DNA from: Bordetella ansorpii
Lineage (GTDB): Bacteria > Pseudomonadota > Gammaproteobacteria > Burkholderiales > Burkholderiaceae_B
Reading direction: 5' to 3'
Length of the DNA stretch: 64,000 nucleotides
Assembly (NCBI RefSeq): GCF_900078315.1
Contig: NZ_FKBS01000029.1
Coordinates: 259,758 to 323,757, forward strand
Below the pieces are notes generated by a model, which did not search any database, was not told where the DNA came from, and saw nothing but the letters and a program-made list of their open reading frames with translations. Shown piece by piece: positions 25,829-35,402 of this stretch; the first letter of the stretch is position 1; the number at the start of each line of letters is the position of its first letter. The position numbers and the translations under genes are program-made.

Positions 25829-26977
25829 TTATTGGTTGGCCTGGCTGACCATGGTCTGGACCATCTGCCACTTGCCGTCGCGCACCTGGTAGATGGTGAC
25901 CGAGATTTCCTTCAGGTCGCCGTTCTTGTCGTAGGCGATATGTTCGCTGGTGGCGCCCTTGCGCTCGATCTTGGCCAGCACTGGCAGGTACTTGGCCGGA
26001 TCGGCCGACCCCGCCTTCTGGATGGCGTCGATCATGGTCCACGCGCCGTCATAGGCATACGGCGCATACACGCCCGGCGCCTTCTTGAAGCGCGCCTCAT
26101 AGCGTTGCGCGAACGCCTTGCCCGCGCTCATCTGCTCCAGCGGCACGCCGGCCAGCGACGCATAGGTGCCGTCGGACGCATCGCCCGCCAGCTTCAGGAA
26201 AGTATCGCTGCGCGTCATCTCGCCCGACACCAGCGGCGCCTTGATGCCCAGCGCCGCCAACTGGCGCTTCATCGGACCCGACTGCGCATCCAGGCCGCCG
26301 TAGAAAATGGCGTCCGGCGCCGCGGCCTTGATGTTGGTCAGGATCGCATTGAAATCCGTGGCCTTGTCGGTGGTGTACTCACGGCGCGCGATCGTGCCGC
26401 CGGCGGCCTTCACGGCCTTCTCCACTTCGTCCGCCAGGCCCTGGCCATAGGCCGTGCGGTCGTCGATCAGGGCGATCTTCTTCGCCTTCAGGTTCTCGAC
26501 CATGAACTTGCCGACCGCGGCGCCCTGCTGGGTGTCGCTGGTCATCATGCGGAACGTATTGTCGTAGCCCTGCTTGGTGTACTCGGGCGAGGTCGCCATG
26601 GCGATCTGCGGCAGGCCGGCATCGTGGTAGACACGCGAGGCCGGAATCGTGGTGCCCGAATTGAAATGGCCCAGGATGCCGTTGACGTCCTCGTCCACCA
26701 ATTGCTGCGCCACCTGCACGCCCACGCGCGGATCGGCCTGGTCATCGCGCGACACCAACACGAAGCGCGCGGCCGAGCCGCCCACATTGATGCCCTGCTT
26801 GTTGGCCTCTTCGATGGCCAGCGTCAGGCCGTTCTGCATGTCTTCGCCGTAATGCGCCTGCGGGCCGGTCAAAGGACCGGCAAAGCCGAACTTGATATCG
26901 GCCGCGTGCGCCGCACCGCCAGCCAGGCAGGCCGCGGCGATGCCGGCAGCCAGGATTTGTCGAGGAAAAGCAAACAT
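25829..26977 (-). CDS. Branched-chain amino-acid-type ABC receptor (LivJ/LivK family)
   Basis: Periplasmic type I binding protein of 382 residues. The signal peptide MFAFPRQILAAGIAAACLAGGAAHA is cut before ADIKFGFAGPLTGPQAHYGEDM. Two lobes follow, with FNSGTTIPASRVYHDAGLPQIAMATSPEYT in the first and DAQSGPMKRQLAALGIKAPL in the second. The start at 26977 has GGAGG eight bases upstream. It leads the operon with livHMGF and supplies its specificity: leucine-type amino acids, or related acids or amides. Such systems are multiple in this bacterial group. Confidence 0.93.
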   Translation of the reverse strand: MFAFPRQILAAGIAAACLAGGAAHAADIKFGFAGPLTGPQAHYGEDMQNGLTLAIEEANKQGINVGGSAARFVLVSRDDQADPRVGVQVAQQLVDEDVNGILGHFNSGTTIPASRVYHDAGLPQIAMATSPEYTKQGYDNTFRMMTSDTQQGAAVGKFMVENLKAKKIALIDDRTAYGQGLADEVEKAVKAAGGTIARREYTTDKATDFNAILTNIKAAAPDAIFYGGLDAQSGPMKRQLAALGIKAPLVSGEMTRSDTFLKLAGDASDGTYASLAGVPLEQMSAGKAFAQRYEARFKKAPGVYAPYAYDGAWTMIDAIQKAGSADPAKYLPVLAKIERKGATSEHIAYDKNGDLKEISVTIYQVRDGKWQMVQTMVSQANQ

Positions 26978-27207
26978 CGAAGAGCCTCCAGGGGTCTGAG
27001 GGAGGGTACAGGTCGTCCCGCCACTTGTGGTGCGGCCGCCAGGCTGACCACGGCGGCCAGTTGCACCGGAATTTTGCGCCTGGGTAAAACCGGGTCGATA
27101 TTGGCGATAACCCGTGCAGACAAGGGGGATCGATGTGTGCCCTGAAATGGTGCTCGTTTGGGGGACTCTGGTTTTTATCAGGATGAGGACTCTCTCGTTG
27201 TAGGCGT
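26978..27207 (-). other. Promoter-bearing stretch upstream of the liv-type operon
   Basis: First part of a 780-base gene-free interval. It should contain the promoter of the receptor-livHMGF operon, but no clear -35/-10 pair was found. The remainder of the interval holds two copies of the palindromic element (27208-27337 and 27537-27672), a 199-base spacer with a GCATCGG/CCGATGC hairpin near 27498, and the terminator of the next gene. Confidence 0.4.
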
Positions 27208-27337
27208 CCCTGCACCGTTTCCGAGAGGCCGCGCCGGCCAAGTCGTCGGGCTCGGGCGCGCCACCAGGCGCCCTCGGCCGCTACGCGGCTTCCCCTCCTC
27301 CAATTGGCCGTCACGGCCTCTCGGAAACGGCGCAGGG
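27208..27337 (+). repeat. Palindromic element, copy A
   Basis: Outer arms of 23 bases at 27208-27230 and 27315-27337 pair with one mismatch. An inner CGGCC/GGCCG pair borders a 66-base core (27240-27305) that begins AAGTCGTCGGGCTCGGGCGC and ends CTCCTCCAATT. The core has two internal hairpins, GGGCGC/GCGCCC and GCCGC-TAC-GCGGC. Copies B, C and D share the core but have different arms. Confidence 0.88.
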
Positions 27338-27536
27338 ACTCACATCAGCGGCAGGCATCGAGTGCTGAGTGCAACGGTTTCATTCCGATGGACAGCTAGC
27401 GGAATGCAGCGGCTCACATTGATGCCGGGGGATCGGACAACATGATTTCTGCTGCGAGGGCTGCCACATGCAGTGATACGCGACGAGACTGAAACAGCAT
27501 CGGCATCAAAGCATCCGATGCATGAATCCATCGCGA

Positions 27537-27672
27537 GCCCCGGTCCTCTCTGTTGGGCTCGGCCCGGCCAATTGGAGCGAGGGAAGCCCCGCGCAGCGGG
27601 GCCGAGGGCGCCTGGTGGCGCGCCCGAGCCGAGTGACTTGGCCGGGCCGAGCCCAACAGAGAGGACCGGGGC
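27537..27672 (-). repeat. Palindromic element, copy B (inverted relative to A)
   Basis: Perfect 33-base arms at 27537-27569 and 27640-27672 flank a 70-base core (27570-27639) that is the reverse complement of the copy A core with small changes. The inner hairpin is GCCCCGC-GCA-GCGGGGC. The arm sequence shares only the terminal GGCC with the arms of copy A, yet pairs without a single mismatch. Confidence 0.9.
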
Positions 27673-27700
27673 GCCAATGGAACCAAGAACCACGAACGCA

Positions 27701-27736
27701 ATAAAAAGGCGGCGGGACGATTCATCCCACCGCCTT
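27701..27736 (-). terminator. Intrinsic terminator of the polyamine-type receptor gene
   Basis: A 12-base stem (AAGGCGG-GGGA type) with one mismatch and a 7-base loop is followed on the minus strand by five T, A, T. It lies 21 bases past the stop at 27758 and before palindromic copy B. Confidence 0.82.
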
Positions 27737-27757
27737 CATCGCAAAGCAGAGACCGCT

Positions 27758-28822
27758 TTACAGATCAGCCTTGAACGACTTCGTCCAATATTCGAGGAAA
27801 GAAGCCTTCGCCTCGGTCAGCTTCGGCAGATCGTACTGGCGAATGCGCTTGAGTTCGTCCTCCGTGAAGCTCACGCGCTTGCGCAAGTCTTCGGGCAGGT
27901 CGGCGTTGCGCACCGTCGGGGCATAACCCATGGCGCGCGCGAAGTTGACCTGGCCAGCCGGGTCCAGCATGGCGTTCAGGTAGCCCCAGGCCGGCTCGAC
28001 GTTGCGCGAGTTCTTGGCCACCGTGCCTTCGAACACTACCGGGATGCTGCCTTCCTTGGGGATCACGAAATCCAGCGGCAGGCCGGCGTCGCGCCACTGC
28101 AGCGCGCGGGCCTTCCACATGGCGGCGACCCAGATCTCGCCCGACTTGAAGGCGGCGGCCACGGCTTCGTTGGACGGGTAGACGCGCGGCGAATTCTTCT
28201 TCAGTTCGGCCAGGAACTTCTTGCCCGGCTCGTAGCTGTCGAACTTGTCGCCCGCGCCGCCGGCGCCCACGAACAGGCCGTTATACTGGTACAGGATGTC
28301 CGAGAAACCGACGCGGCCCTTGAGCTTCGGGTCGAGCATGATGTCGGTCGAGTCCGGCGCCGTGGGGAACTTCTCGGTGTTGTACACCAGGACCATCGCG
28401 CTGAAGATGTGCGGGATGGAGTACGGCGTGCGGAACTGCTCGATCACGTTGCCCAGGTTGGGTACGTACTTGGCGTTGTCCTTGACCGAGGCGATGGCGC
28501 CCGACGAGAAGGCGTCGTACATGTCGACCTCGCCCAGCAGCGCCACGTCCATGCTGCCACGGCGGGCATTGCGCTCGGCGCGCAGCTTGGTCACGCGGGC
28601 CACGGCATTGCCCGTGTCGAACGTGACGTCGATGCCCGCCTTCTCGACGATGGGCCCGATGTGCTGCTGCAGCAGGTTCTGGTAGTCGCCGCCCCAGGTA
28701 CCCACGACCACGTTGCCGCCGGCGGCGTGAGCCAGGCCCGGGATCATCGGCAGCGCGGGCGCCAGCACCAGGCCGGATGCGGTTTTCAAAAAGCTGCGGC
28801 GGTGCATTCCCCGTGAATTCAT
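27758..28822 (-). CDS. Polyamine-type ABC receptor, Tat-exported
   Basis: Periplasmic binding protein of 354 residues of the PotD/SBP family 1 type. A twin-arginine signal (HRRSFLKTASGLVLAPALP, cut after AHA) precedes NVVVGTWGGDYQNLLQQH. The body has the family pattern ARVTKLRAERNARRGSMDVALL and SNEAVAAAFKSGEIWVAAMW. A GAGGAC box precedes the start. No permease gene adjoins; the matching permeases and ATPase lie 9-12 kb away at the other end of the PutA cluster and have no receptor of their own. Shared promoter motifs support pairing them. The ligand may be a proline-containing compound. Confidence 0.9.
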   Translation of the reverse strand: MNSRGMHRRSFLKTASGLVLAPALPMIPGLAHAAGGNVVVGTWGGDYQNLLQQHIGPIVEKAGIDVTFDTGNAVARVTKLRAERNARRGSMDVALLGEVDMYDAFSSGAIASVKDNAKYVPNLGNVIEQFRTPYSIPHIFSAMVLVYNTEKFPTAPDSTDIMLDPKLKGRVGFSDILYQYNGLFVGAGGAGDKFDSYEPGKKFLAELKKNSPRVYPSNEAVAAAFKSGEIWVAAMWKARALQWRDAGLPLDFVIPKEGSIPVVFEGTVAKNSRNVEPAWGYLNAMLDPAGQVNFARAMGYAPTVRNADLPEDLRKRVSFTEDELKRIRQYDLPKLTEAKASFLEYWTKSFKADL

Positions 28823-28879
28823 GATTGTCCTCTTTACGTGCGTGGGTACTGAAGAAGTGATTGAACTGCGTACTGCTGC

Positions 28880-28953
28880 TTAGGGTTTCGACGACCTGTG
28901 CAACCGTATTCTGCCTGCGGTGAAACCCCGCGGGTACTACCGATAACCCCTAC
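28880..28953 (-). promoter_or_regulatory. Upstream region of the receptor gene with motifs shared with 40095-40161
   Basis: Contains TTAGGGTTTC (28880-28889), a TGCAAC that reads GTTGCA on the minus strand (28899-28904), TACCGATAACCCC (28938-28950) and TACTGGTGATA. Relatives of each occur before the permease operon at 40034. GTTGCA is the known E. coli PutA operator core. Co-regulation is inferred, not shown. Confidence 0.4.
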
Positions 28954-28972
28954 TGGTGATACGTGCCGCGCC

Positions 28973-29971
28973 CTACTGCAGCGCGCGCAATTGCACCGGC
29001 GCGTCGGGCGCCATGGCCTGCAGGTCGGCCAGCTCCAGGTCGCGCGTGATCACCACCAGCACATCCCGGTCGGCGGGCGCCGAGGCCATGCGGCGCGGCA
29101 TGCCGAAGGTGGTGCCGACCCCCTGGATCAGAATCGGTTCCGCGCAATCGGTGACGCGCAGCAGCGCCTTCACGCGCAGCAGGCGGTCGCCGCAGAAGCC
29201 GGCCAGGTCGTCCAGCCACATCGAGAAGTCGGTCCAACTGATGTCGCCGGTGGCGCTGCCTGTCCAGACGCGGATGCGCGGATGGCGCAGCGATCCCGCC
29301 GTGCCCGCCTCGCGCAGCGCCTGCAGGGCCAGATCGACGGCCTGCGCGCCCGGCAGCGCGGCAAAGGCCTCGCGCACCGCGGTGGCGCGGTCGGTCTCGG
29401 CCACGATGCGCGCCAGCGGATTCAGGGCCTGCGCCCGCGCGCGATGCGCGTCGAGCTCGCCCTCGGGCACCAGGTCGGTCTTGGTCAGCACGATGCGCTG
29501 CGCGGCCGCGAATTGCGCAGCCGCCTCTTCGAACTGCGGGTCGCCCAGCGCGCCGGCCGAACAATCGTAGGTGGTGACCACCGTCAGGCGCAGGCCGCGC
29601 GAGGCCAGCTCGGGATCGGCCAGCGACGCGATGATGGGGCCCGGCTTGGACAGGCCGCTGGTCTCCAGGATGATGCGCCTGATCGGCCCATGCCCTTGCG
29701 GACGCGGCGCGTCCAGCAACGCGTTGACCGTGTGCACCAGACTGCTGCGCAACGAGCAGCACACGCAGCCGTTGGCCAGCAGCGTCATCAGCACGTCGTC
29801 CTTGCTGTCCGCGACGATGGCGCCGTCGATGCCGATCTCGCCGGCCTCGTTGACGATCACGCCCGTGTCGGCGGCGTCTTCCCCTTGCAGGAAATCGACC
29901 AGCAGGCTGGTCTTGCCGCTGCCCAGGAAGCCCGACAGGATGACCAGATCAACGGGTGTGGGGAGGACCAT
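28973..29971 (-). CDS. CobW/COG0523-family GTPase, probable metallochaperone
   Basis: GTPase of 332 residues: P-loop SGFLGSGKTSLL (residues 13-24), the metal-binding GCVCC (C69, C71, C72), Walker B-like ILETSGLSKPGP, guanine-specificity LTKTDL, and a CobW C-terminal domain (about 220-320). Family members insert Zn, Co or Ni into client enzymes. The start MVLPTPVDL has a GGAG box; an earlier start at 29983 is possible. It overlaps the end of the amidohydrolase gene by 23 bases, so the metal-dependent amidohydrolases of this cluster are the natural clients. That client assignment is inference from linkage. Confidence 0.88.
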   Translation of the reverse strand: MVLPTPVDLVILSGFLGSGKTSLLVDFLQGEDAADTGVIVNEAGEIGIDGAIVADSKDDVLMTLLANGCVCCSLRSSLVHTVNALLDAPRPQGHGPIRRIILETSGLSKPGPIIASLADPELASRGLRLTVVTTYDCSAGALGDPQFEEAAAQFAAAQRIVLTKTDLVPEGELDAHRARAQALNPLARIVAETDRATAVREAFAALPGAQAVDLALQALREAGTAGSLRHPRIRVWTGSATGDISWTDFSMWLDDLAGFCGDRLLRVKALLRVTDCAEPILIQGVGTTFGMPRRMASAPADRDVLVVITRDLELADLQAMAPDAPVQLRALQ

Positions 29972-31562
29972 CCGGATCTCCATCCCAGCTGCCGCGCACC
30001 AGTTCGCGCACGTCGGCCAGCAGTTGCTCGGTGTCGTACACCACGCCGCTCTTGATGGTGTAGCGCAGCGCGCGCTTCCATTCGACTTCGCCGGTGTCGT
30101 CGTTCAGGCGCATGGCGCCCGTGCCGAACAGCAGCTTGAAGTCCTGCAGCGGGTTCTGGTCCAGGATCAGCAGGTCGGCGCGCTTGCCCACGTCCACCGA
30201 GCCGGTGTCGTTGTCGATGCCCAGCAGCTCGGCGCCCAGCGAGGTCGCCGCGCGCAGCACTTCCAGCGGATGGAAACCGGCTTCCTGCAGCAGTTCCAGT
30301 TCGCGCACGAAGCCGAAGCCGTAGATCTGGAAGATGAAACCCGAGTCGCTGCCCGCGCAGACGCGGCCGCCAAGGTTCTTGTACTCGTTGATGAACTGCA
30401 TCCACAGGCGGTAGTTCTGCTTCCACTCGATCTCGTTGGTGGTGCTCCAGCGGTACCAGTAGGCGCCGTGGCCGCCGCGCTGCGGCTGGAAGTACTTCCA
30501 GACGGCCTTCCAGGTGTAATCGTCGTGCCAGTCGGCGCGGCGCGCGCGCATCAGGTCGCGGTTGGCGTCGTAGATGTTGAAGGTGGGCACGAAGGTATGG
30601 CCCGCCTCCAGGAAGCGATCCATCACCTCGCGCCACTTGGCGCTGCCCGGCTGCGCGGCCTGCATGAAGGTCTGGCCGGCCAGCGAAAAGCGGTAGTACT
30701 CGTCGCTGTAGTTGTAGTCGGTGGGAAAGTCCTGCACCACGCGCGTCTCGAACAGCGCCTCGGGCAGGCCGTAGTAATGCTCGGAGCTGGTCAGGCCCCA
30801 TTCGGCCGACTTCAGCGCGTTCACGCGCGTCACCGCCATCTGCGCATGGTGGCAGCCCGAGCGCAGGCCCAGCTTGCGGGCCTCGTCCAGCGCGGCCTGC
30901 ATGATGGCCGGCGGCGCGCCGAAGAACTTGATGCCGTCGGCGCCGCGCGCATGCAGCTTGCGCACCCACTCGCGGCCCTGCTCGGGCGTGTGGATGGTCT
31001 TGACGCGGTCGTTGACCGCCGGAAACACCACGTGCGCCACGATATGGGGCGCGGCGATCTGGTTGCTGGCGGCCAGTTGCTTCTGCTCCAGGTTCCAGCC
31101 CAGGCCGTTCATCGACCCCATCTCGCGGATGGTGGTCACGCCGTGCGCCAGCCACAGCTTGTAGATGTAGTCGGCGGGCGGCACCTCGCCGCTCATCGCG
31201 TGGTACGGCGTGCCGATGTGCGCGTGCGAATCGATGAAACCCGGGGTGACGTACTTGCCGTGGCAATCGATCTCGTGCTCGCCCACGGCCGGACGGCGCG
31301 CGGGGTTGATGGCCTTGTGCGGCGTGCCCACGTTGACGATGGCGACGATGCGGTCGCGCTCGACCACGATGTCCACCGGCCCCCACGGCGGCGCGCCGGT
31401 GCCGTCGATGATGGTGGCGCCGCGCAGCACGAGGCGCTTGTACGGGCCGTCGCCGCGGTCGCGCGCGCTGGCCGCGTGCGGCGGATGCCAGCCCTTGGCG
31501 GCGTTCAGGTCGCGCGACTCTTCGCCGACCTCGGCATTGGCATGGGGATTATCAGTGGACAT
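29949..31562 (-). CDS. COG1228 metal-dependent amidohydrolase, large form
   Basis: Binuclear-type amidohydrolase of 537 residues. Metal ligands are visible in DSHAHIG (H113, H115), a lysine suited to carboxylation in GADGIKFFGAPP (K212), histidines in SGCHHAQ and SSEHYYG (H262), and the catalytic Asp in CAGSDSGF (D406). It is longer than typical imidazolonepropionase relatives (about 400-450), with an N-terminal extension of about 40 residues and an insertion near 310-390. The GGAG box fixes the start at 31562. It lies 14 bases after putA and overlaps the CobW gene. It may hydrolyse an amide or dipeptide upstream of proline; the exact substrate is unknown. Confidence 0.85.
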   Translation of the reverse strand: MSTDNPHANAEVGEESRDLNAAKGWHPPHAASARDRGDGPYKRLVLRGATIIDGTGAPPWGPVDIVVERDRIVAIVNVGTPHKAINPARRPAVGEHEIDCHGKYVTPGFIDSHAHIGTPYHAMSGEVPPADYIYKLWLAHGVTTIREMGSMNGLGWNLEQKQLAASNQIAAPHIVAHVVFPAVNDRVKTIHTPEQGREWVRKLHARGADGIKFFGAPPAIMQAALDEARKLGLRSGCHHAQMAVTRVNALKSAEWGLTSSEHYYGLPEALFETRVVQDFPTDYNYSDEYYRFSLAGQTFMQAAQPGSAKWREVMDRFLEAGHTFVPTFNIYDANRDLMRARRADWHDDYTWKAVWKYFQPQRGGHGAYWYRWSTTNEIEWKQNYRLWMQFINEYKNLGGRVCAGSDSGFIFQIYGFGFVRELELLQEAGFHPLEVLRAATSLGAELLGIDNDTGSVDVGKRADLLILDQNPLQDFKLLFGTGAMRLNDDTGEVEWKRALRYTIKSGVVYDTEQLLADVRELVRGSWDGDPDGPPHTR

Positions 31563-31576
31563 CGATCTCTCCTCGA

Positions 31577-34500
31577 TCAGCCGATGGTCATCAGGCTGGC
31601 GTTGCCGCCAGCGGCGGCGGTATTGACACTCAACGAACACTCCGTCAGCAGCCGGTCGGGCACGTATGCGGCTCCCGCCGCCAGCGCATCCGGCGTCAGC
31701 CCCTGCACCGACAGGATCGGGCCGGGGCGCGCCGCCACGCGGCGGTTCAGTTCACGCAGTGCGTCGCTGTCGCCTTCGAACAGCACCGCGTCGTACTCGG
31801 CGCTGTCGATGCCGCCATCCTGCACCAGTTCGATACGCTCGCGCGCCGCGGCATCCTGCTTGTCGCGCCATTGGCGCGCTTGCGGCGTATCCAGCAGCAG
31901 CAAGGCGTTGCCGGTAAGCTGCGCGGCGGCCCACTGGGCCTGCGCGCCGGCTTCGGTCGCGGCCACGCCCAGCACGCGGCCGCGCGGCAGCAGGCGGTAG
32001 GTATTCTGCTCGCCGGTGGGCCCCGGCAGCGCGATGGCCAGCGGCTGGTCGTGCGAGGCTTCCGCCCAGGCCGGCAGGCCCGTGGGACGCACGGCCAGCA
32101 GACGGTACAGGTACAGCGGACCGCCGGCCTTGGGACCGGTGCCCGACAGGCCTTCGCCGCCGAACGGCTGCACGCCCACCACCGCGCCCACGATGTTCCG
32201 GTTCACGTACATATTGCCCGCGTGGACCTTGCCGGTGACCTTGGCGATGGTCTCGTCGATGCGCGTGTGCACGCCGAACGTCAGGCCATAGCCGGTGCCG
32301 TTGATCTGGTCCAGCACGCCGTCCAGGTCATCGCGCGAATAGCGCAGCACGTGCAGCACCGGGCCGAACACTTCGCGCGTCAGCTCGCTCAGGTCGTTCA
32401 GTTCGATCAGCGTGGGCGGCACGAAGGTGCCGTAACGTGCGCGCGGATCCATCTCGATCTGGTCCACGCGGCGGCCCGCGGTGCGCATGGCTTCGATGTG
32501 GCGCTGGATGCCGGTGCGGGCCTCCGCGTCGATCACCGGGCCCACGTCGGTGGACAGCTGGTCGGGGTTGCCCACGCGCAGTTCGCGCATGGCGCCGCGC
32601 AGCATGGTCAGCACGTGATCGGCGCTGTCTTCCTGCACGCACAGCACGCGCAGCGCGGAGCAGCGCTGGCCCGCCGAATCGTAGGCCGAGTTCAGCACGT
32701 CGGCCACGACCTGCTCGGCCAGGGCCGAGGAGTCCACGATCATGGCGTTCTGGCCGCCAGTCTCGGCGATCAGCGGAATGGTGCGGCCGGCGTCGTCCAG
32801 GCGTTCGGACAAGGCGCGCGCGATCAGGCGCGCCACCTCGGTCGAGCCGGTGAACATCACGCCATGCACGCCCGGGCTGGCCACCAGTTCGGCGCCGACG
32901 GTCTCGCCCCGGCCCGGCAACAATTGCACCGCGCCCGCGGGCACACCGGCCTGTCGCAGGATCTCGACCGCCTGCGCGGCGATCAGCGGCGTCTGCTCCG
33001 CAGGCTTGGCGATGACGGTATTACCCGCCGCCAGCGCGGCAGCCACCTGGCCGGTGAAGATGGCCAGCGGGAAGTTCCACGGGCTGATGCACAGCACGGT
33101 GCCCAGCGGACGGTGCGTATCGTTGCCGAACTCGCGTTCGATCTGCTCCGCGTAGTAGCGCAGGAAATCGACGGCTTCGCGTACCTCGGCGATGGCATTG
33201 GGCAGCGACTTGCCGGCCTCGCGCACGATCAGGCCCAAAAGGCCCTGCATGCGTTCTTCCAGCAACTGCGCGGCGCGTCGCAGGCACTGCGCGCGCGCCT
33301 CGACGGGCGTGGACTGCCAGATCGGCGCGGCGTTGGCGGCCTCGCGCAAGGCGGCCTTCACCTCGGCGGAATCGGCCTCGATGACGCGGCCCACCACGTC
33401 GCGGTGATCCGCCGGGTTGCGCACGTCGGCGGCGCGCTCGTCGTTCCACGCGGCAGCGTCGCCCAGCATCGGGCCGGCGCGCCAGGCGGTGGCGGCACTG
33501 GCCAGCAGCGCGGCCGACAGCGAACTGAGACGGTGCTCGTTGCTCAGGTCCAGACCGGCCGAGTTGATGCGTTCGCCCTTGGAGGCCTGTCCGTACAGTT
33601 CGCGCGGCAGCGGGATCTTCTCGTGCGGGGCGCCCAACGGCACCACGCGCGCGGCGGCCTCGACCGGATCGGCCACCAGTTGATCGACCGGAATGCTCTC
33701 GTCGCCGATCAGATTCACGAACGAGGTGTTGGCGCCGTTTTCCAGCAGGCGGCGCACCAGGTACGCCAGCAGCGTTTCATGCGTGCCCACCGGCGCGTAG
33801 ATGCGGCACGGGCGGTTCAGCTTGCCCTGCGCCACCGCGCCCACCACCTCTTCGTACAGCGGCTCGCCCATGCCGTGCAGGCACTGGAACTCGTACTGGC
33901 CGGGATAGTAGTTCTGGCCCGCCAACTGATAGATGGCCGCCAGCGTGTAGGCGTTGTGCGTGGCGAACTGCGGATAGACCGCCTCGGGCGCGCCCAGCAG
34001 CTTGCGCGCGCAGGCCAGGTACGCCACGTCGGTGTAGATCTTGCGGGTGTAGACGGGATAGCCTTCCAGGCCATCGACCTGGGCGCGCTTGATCTCGGTG
34101 TCCCAGTAGGCGCCCTTCACCAGCCGCACCATGATGCGGTGGCGGCTGCGGCGCGCCAGGTCGATCACGAAATCGATGACGAACGGCGCGCGCTTCTGGT
34201 AGGCCTGGATGACGAAGCCGATGCCGTTCCAGCCTTCCAGCTCGGGCGTGTGGCAGAGCGCCTCCAGCAGGTCCAGCGAGATTTCCAGGCGGTCGGCCTC
34301 TTCGGCATCGATGTTCAGGCCCACGTCGTAGCCGCGCGCCAGGATCGCCAGCTCGCGCACGCGCGGCAGCAGCTCGGTCATGACGCGGTCGCGCTGCGCG
34401 CGCGCATAGCGCGGATGCAGCGCCGACAGCTTGATCGAGATGCCCGGGCCTTCGTAGATGCCGCGGCCCGCGCCGGCCTTGCCGATGGAATGGATGGCCT

Positions 34501-35395
34501 GCTCGTACGAGGCGTAGTAGCGTTCGGCGTCGTCGGCCGTGGTGGCGGCCTCGCCCAGCATGTCGTACGAATAGCGGAAGCCGCGGGCTTCCATCTTGCG
34601 GTTGTTGGCCAGCGCCTCGGAGATGGTCTGACCCGACACGAACTGCTCGCCCATCATCCGCATCGCCAGGTTCACGCCCTTGCGGATCAGCGGCTCGCCG
34701 CCCTTGCCGATCAGGCGCGTCAGCGCGCGCGACAGGTTCTGCTCGCTGTTCACGGCGACCAGCTTGCCCGTCAGCATCAGCCCCCAGGTGGCCGCATTGA
34801 CGAACAGCGACTGCCGCCCGCCGATGTGCGACTTCCAGTCGCCGCGGGCCACCTTGTCGCGGATCAGCGCGTCGCGCGTGGCGCGGTCGGGAATGCGCAG
34901 CAGGGCTTCGGCCAGGCACATCAGCGCCACGCCTTCCTGGCTGGACAGCGAGAATTCCTGGATCAGGCCTTCCACGCCGCCGCCCGTGCGCTTGCCGCGC
35001 AGGGCCTGCACCAGGCCGGCGGCCATGGCGTGGATCTTTTCCAGATTGGGCATGCGCGCCTGGCCCAGCAGCAGCGGCACGCATTCGGGTTCGGGACGCC
35101 GGTAGGCGGCCGTGATGGCCGCGCGCAGCACGGATTGCGGCTGCACGTCCTGGCCGAACTCGAAGAAAGGCGGGGTGGCGGCCGAAGCCGCGTGATCGGT
35201 GTCCTCGCCCTCGGCCTCGTCGGCCGCCAGGTGCGCCATCTCGGCAGGCAACTGCCCACGCTCGATCTTGTCGAGGTAAGACAGCAACGCCTGCTTGTGC
35301 AGCCAGTGCGGCGTGCAATTGAGCTTCTGCGCGGCCGCTTTCAGGCGGTCACGCAGGGCGTCGTCCACCTTGACACCCAGAGTTGTACTGACCAT
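31577..35395 (-). CDS. putA: Bifunctional proline dehydrogenase / glutamate-semialdehyde dehydrogenase, with DNA-binding domain
   Basis: PutA of 1272 residues, oxidising proline to P5C (FAD) and on to glutamate (NAD). Residues 1-47 (VSTTLGVKVDDALRDRLKAA) form a ribbon-helix-helix, so this is a trifunctional PutA that can repress put genes. The PRODH barrel spans about 215-520. The aldehyde dehydrogenase spans about 610-1060 with FTGSTEVARLIARAL, LIAETGGQNAMIVDSSA and catalytic C912 in SAGQRCSALR. A C-terminal extension follows. It acts at the inner membrane, donating electrons to quinone. It is flanked by amidohydrolase genes seven and fourteen bases away, in one operon. No putP transporter gene is nearby. 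Confidence 0.97.
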   Translation of the reverse strand: MVSTTLGVKVDDALRDRLKAAAQKLNCTPHWLHKQALLSYLDKIERGQLPAEMAHLAADEAEGEDTDHAASAATPPFFEFGQDVQPQSVLRAAITAAYRRPEPECVPLLLGQARMPNLEKIHAMAAGLVQALRGKRTGGGVEGLIQEFSLSSQEGVALMCLAEALLRIPDRATRDALIRDKVARGDWKSHIGGRQSLFVNAATWGLMLTGKLVAVNSEQNLSRALTRLIGKGGEPLIRKGVNLAMRMMGEQFVSGQTISEALANNRKMEARGFRYSYDMLGEAATTADDAERYYASYEQAIHSIGKAGAGRGIYEGPGISIKLSALHPRYARAQRDRVMTELLPRVRELAILARGYDVGLNIDAEEADRLEISLDLLEALCHTPELEGWNGIGFVIQAYQKRAPFVIDFVIDLARRSRHRIMVRLVKGAYWDTEIKRAQVDGLEGYPVYTRKIYTDVAYLACARKLLGAPEAVYPQFATHNAYTLAAIYQLAGQNYYPGQYEFQCLHGMGEPLYEEVVGAVAQGKLNRPCRIYAPVGTHETLLAYLVRRLLENGANTSFVNLIGDESIPVDQLVADPVEAAARVVPLGAPHEKIPLPRELYGQASKGERINSAGLDLSNEHRLSSLSAALLASAATAWRAGPMLGDAAAWNDERAADVRNPADHRDVVGRVIEADSAEVKAALREAANAAPIWQSTPVEARAQCLRRAAQLLEERMQGLLGLIVREAGKSLPNAIAEVREAVDFLRYYAEQIEREFGNDTHRPLGTVLCISPWNFPLAIFTGQVAAALAAGNTVIAKPAEQTPLIAAQAVEILRQAGVPAGAVQLLPGRGETVGAELVASPGVHGVMFTGSTEVARLIARALSERLDDAGRTIPLIAETGGQNAMIVDSSALAEQVVADVLNSAYDSAGQRCSALRVLCVQEDSADHVLTMLRGAMRELRVGNPDQLSTDVGPVIDAEARTGIQRHIEAMRTAGRRVDQIEMDPRARYGTFVPPTLIELNDLSELTREVFGPVLHVLRYSRDDLDGVLDQINGTGYGLTFGVHTRIDETIAKVTGKVHAGNMYVNRNIVGAVVGVQPFGGEGLSGTGPKAGGPLYLYRLLAVRPTGLPAWAEASHDQPLAIALPGPTGEQNTYRLLPRGRVLGVAATEAGAQAQWAAAQLTGNALLLLDTPQARQWRDKQDAAARERIELVQDGGIDSAEYDAVLFEGDSDALRELNRRVAARPGPILSVQGLTPDALAAGAAYVPDRLLTECSLSVNTAAAGGNASLMTIG

Positions 35396-35402
35396 GACGG
35401 AT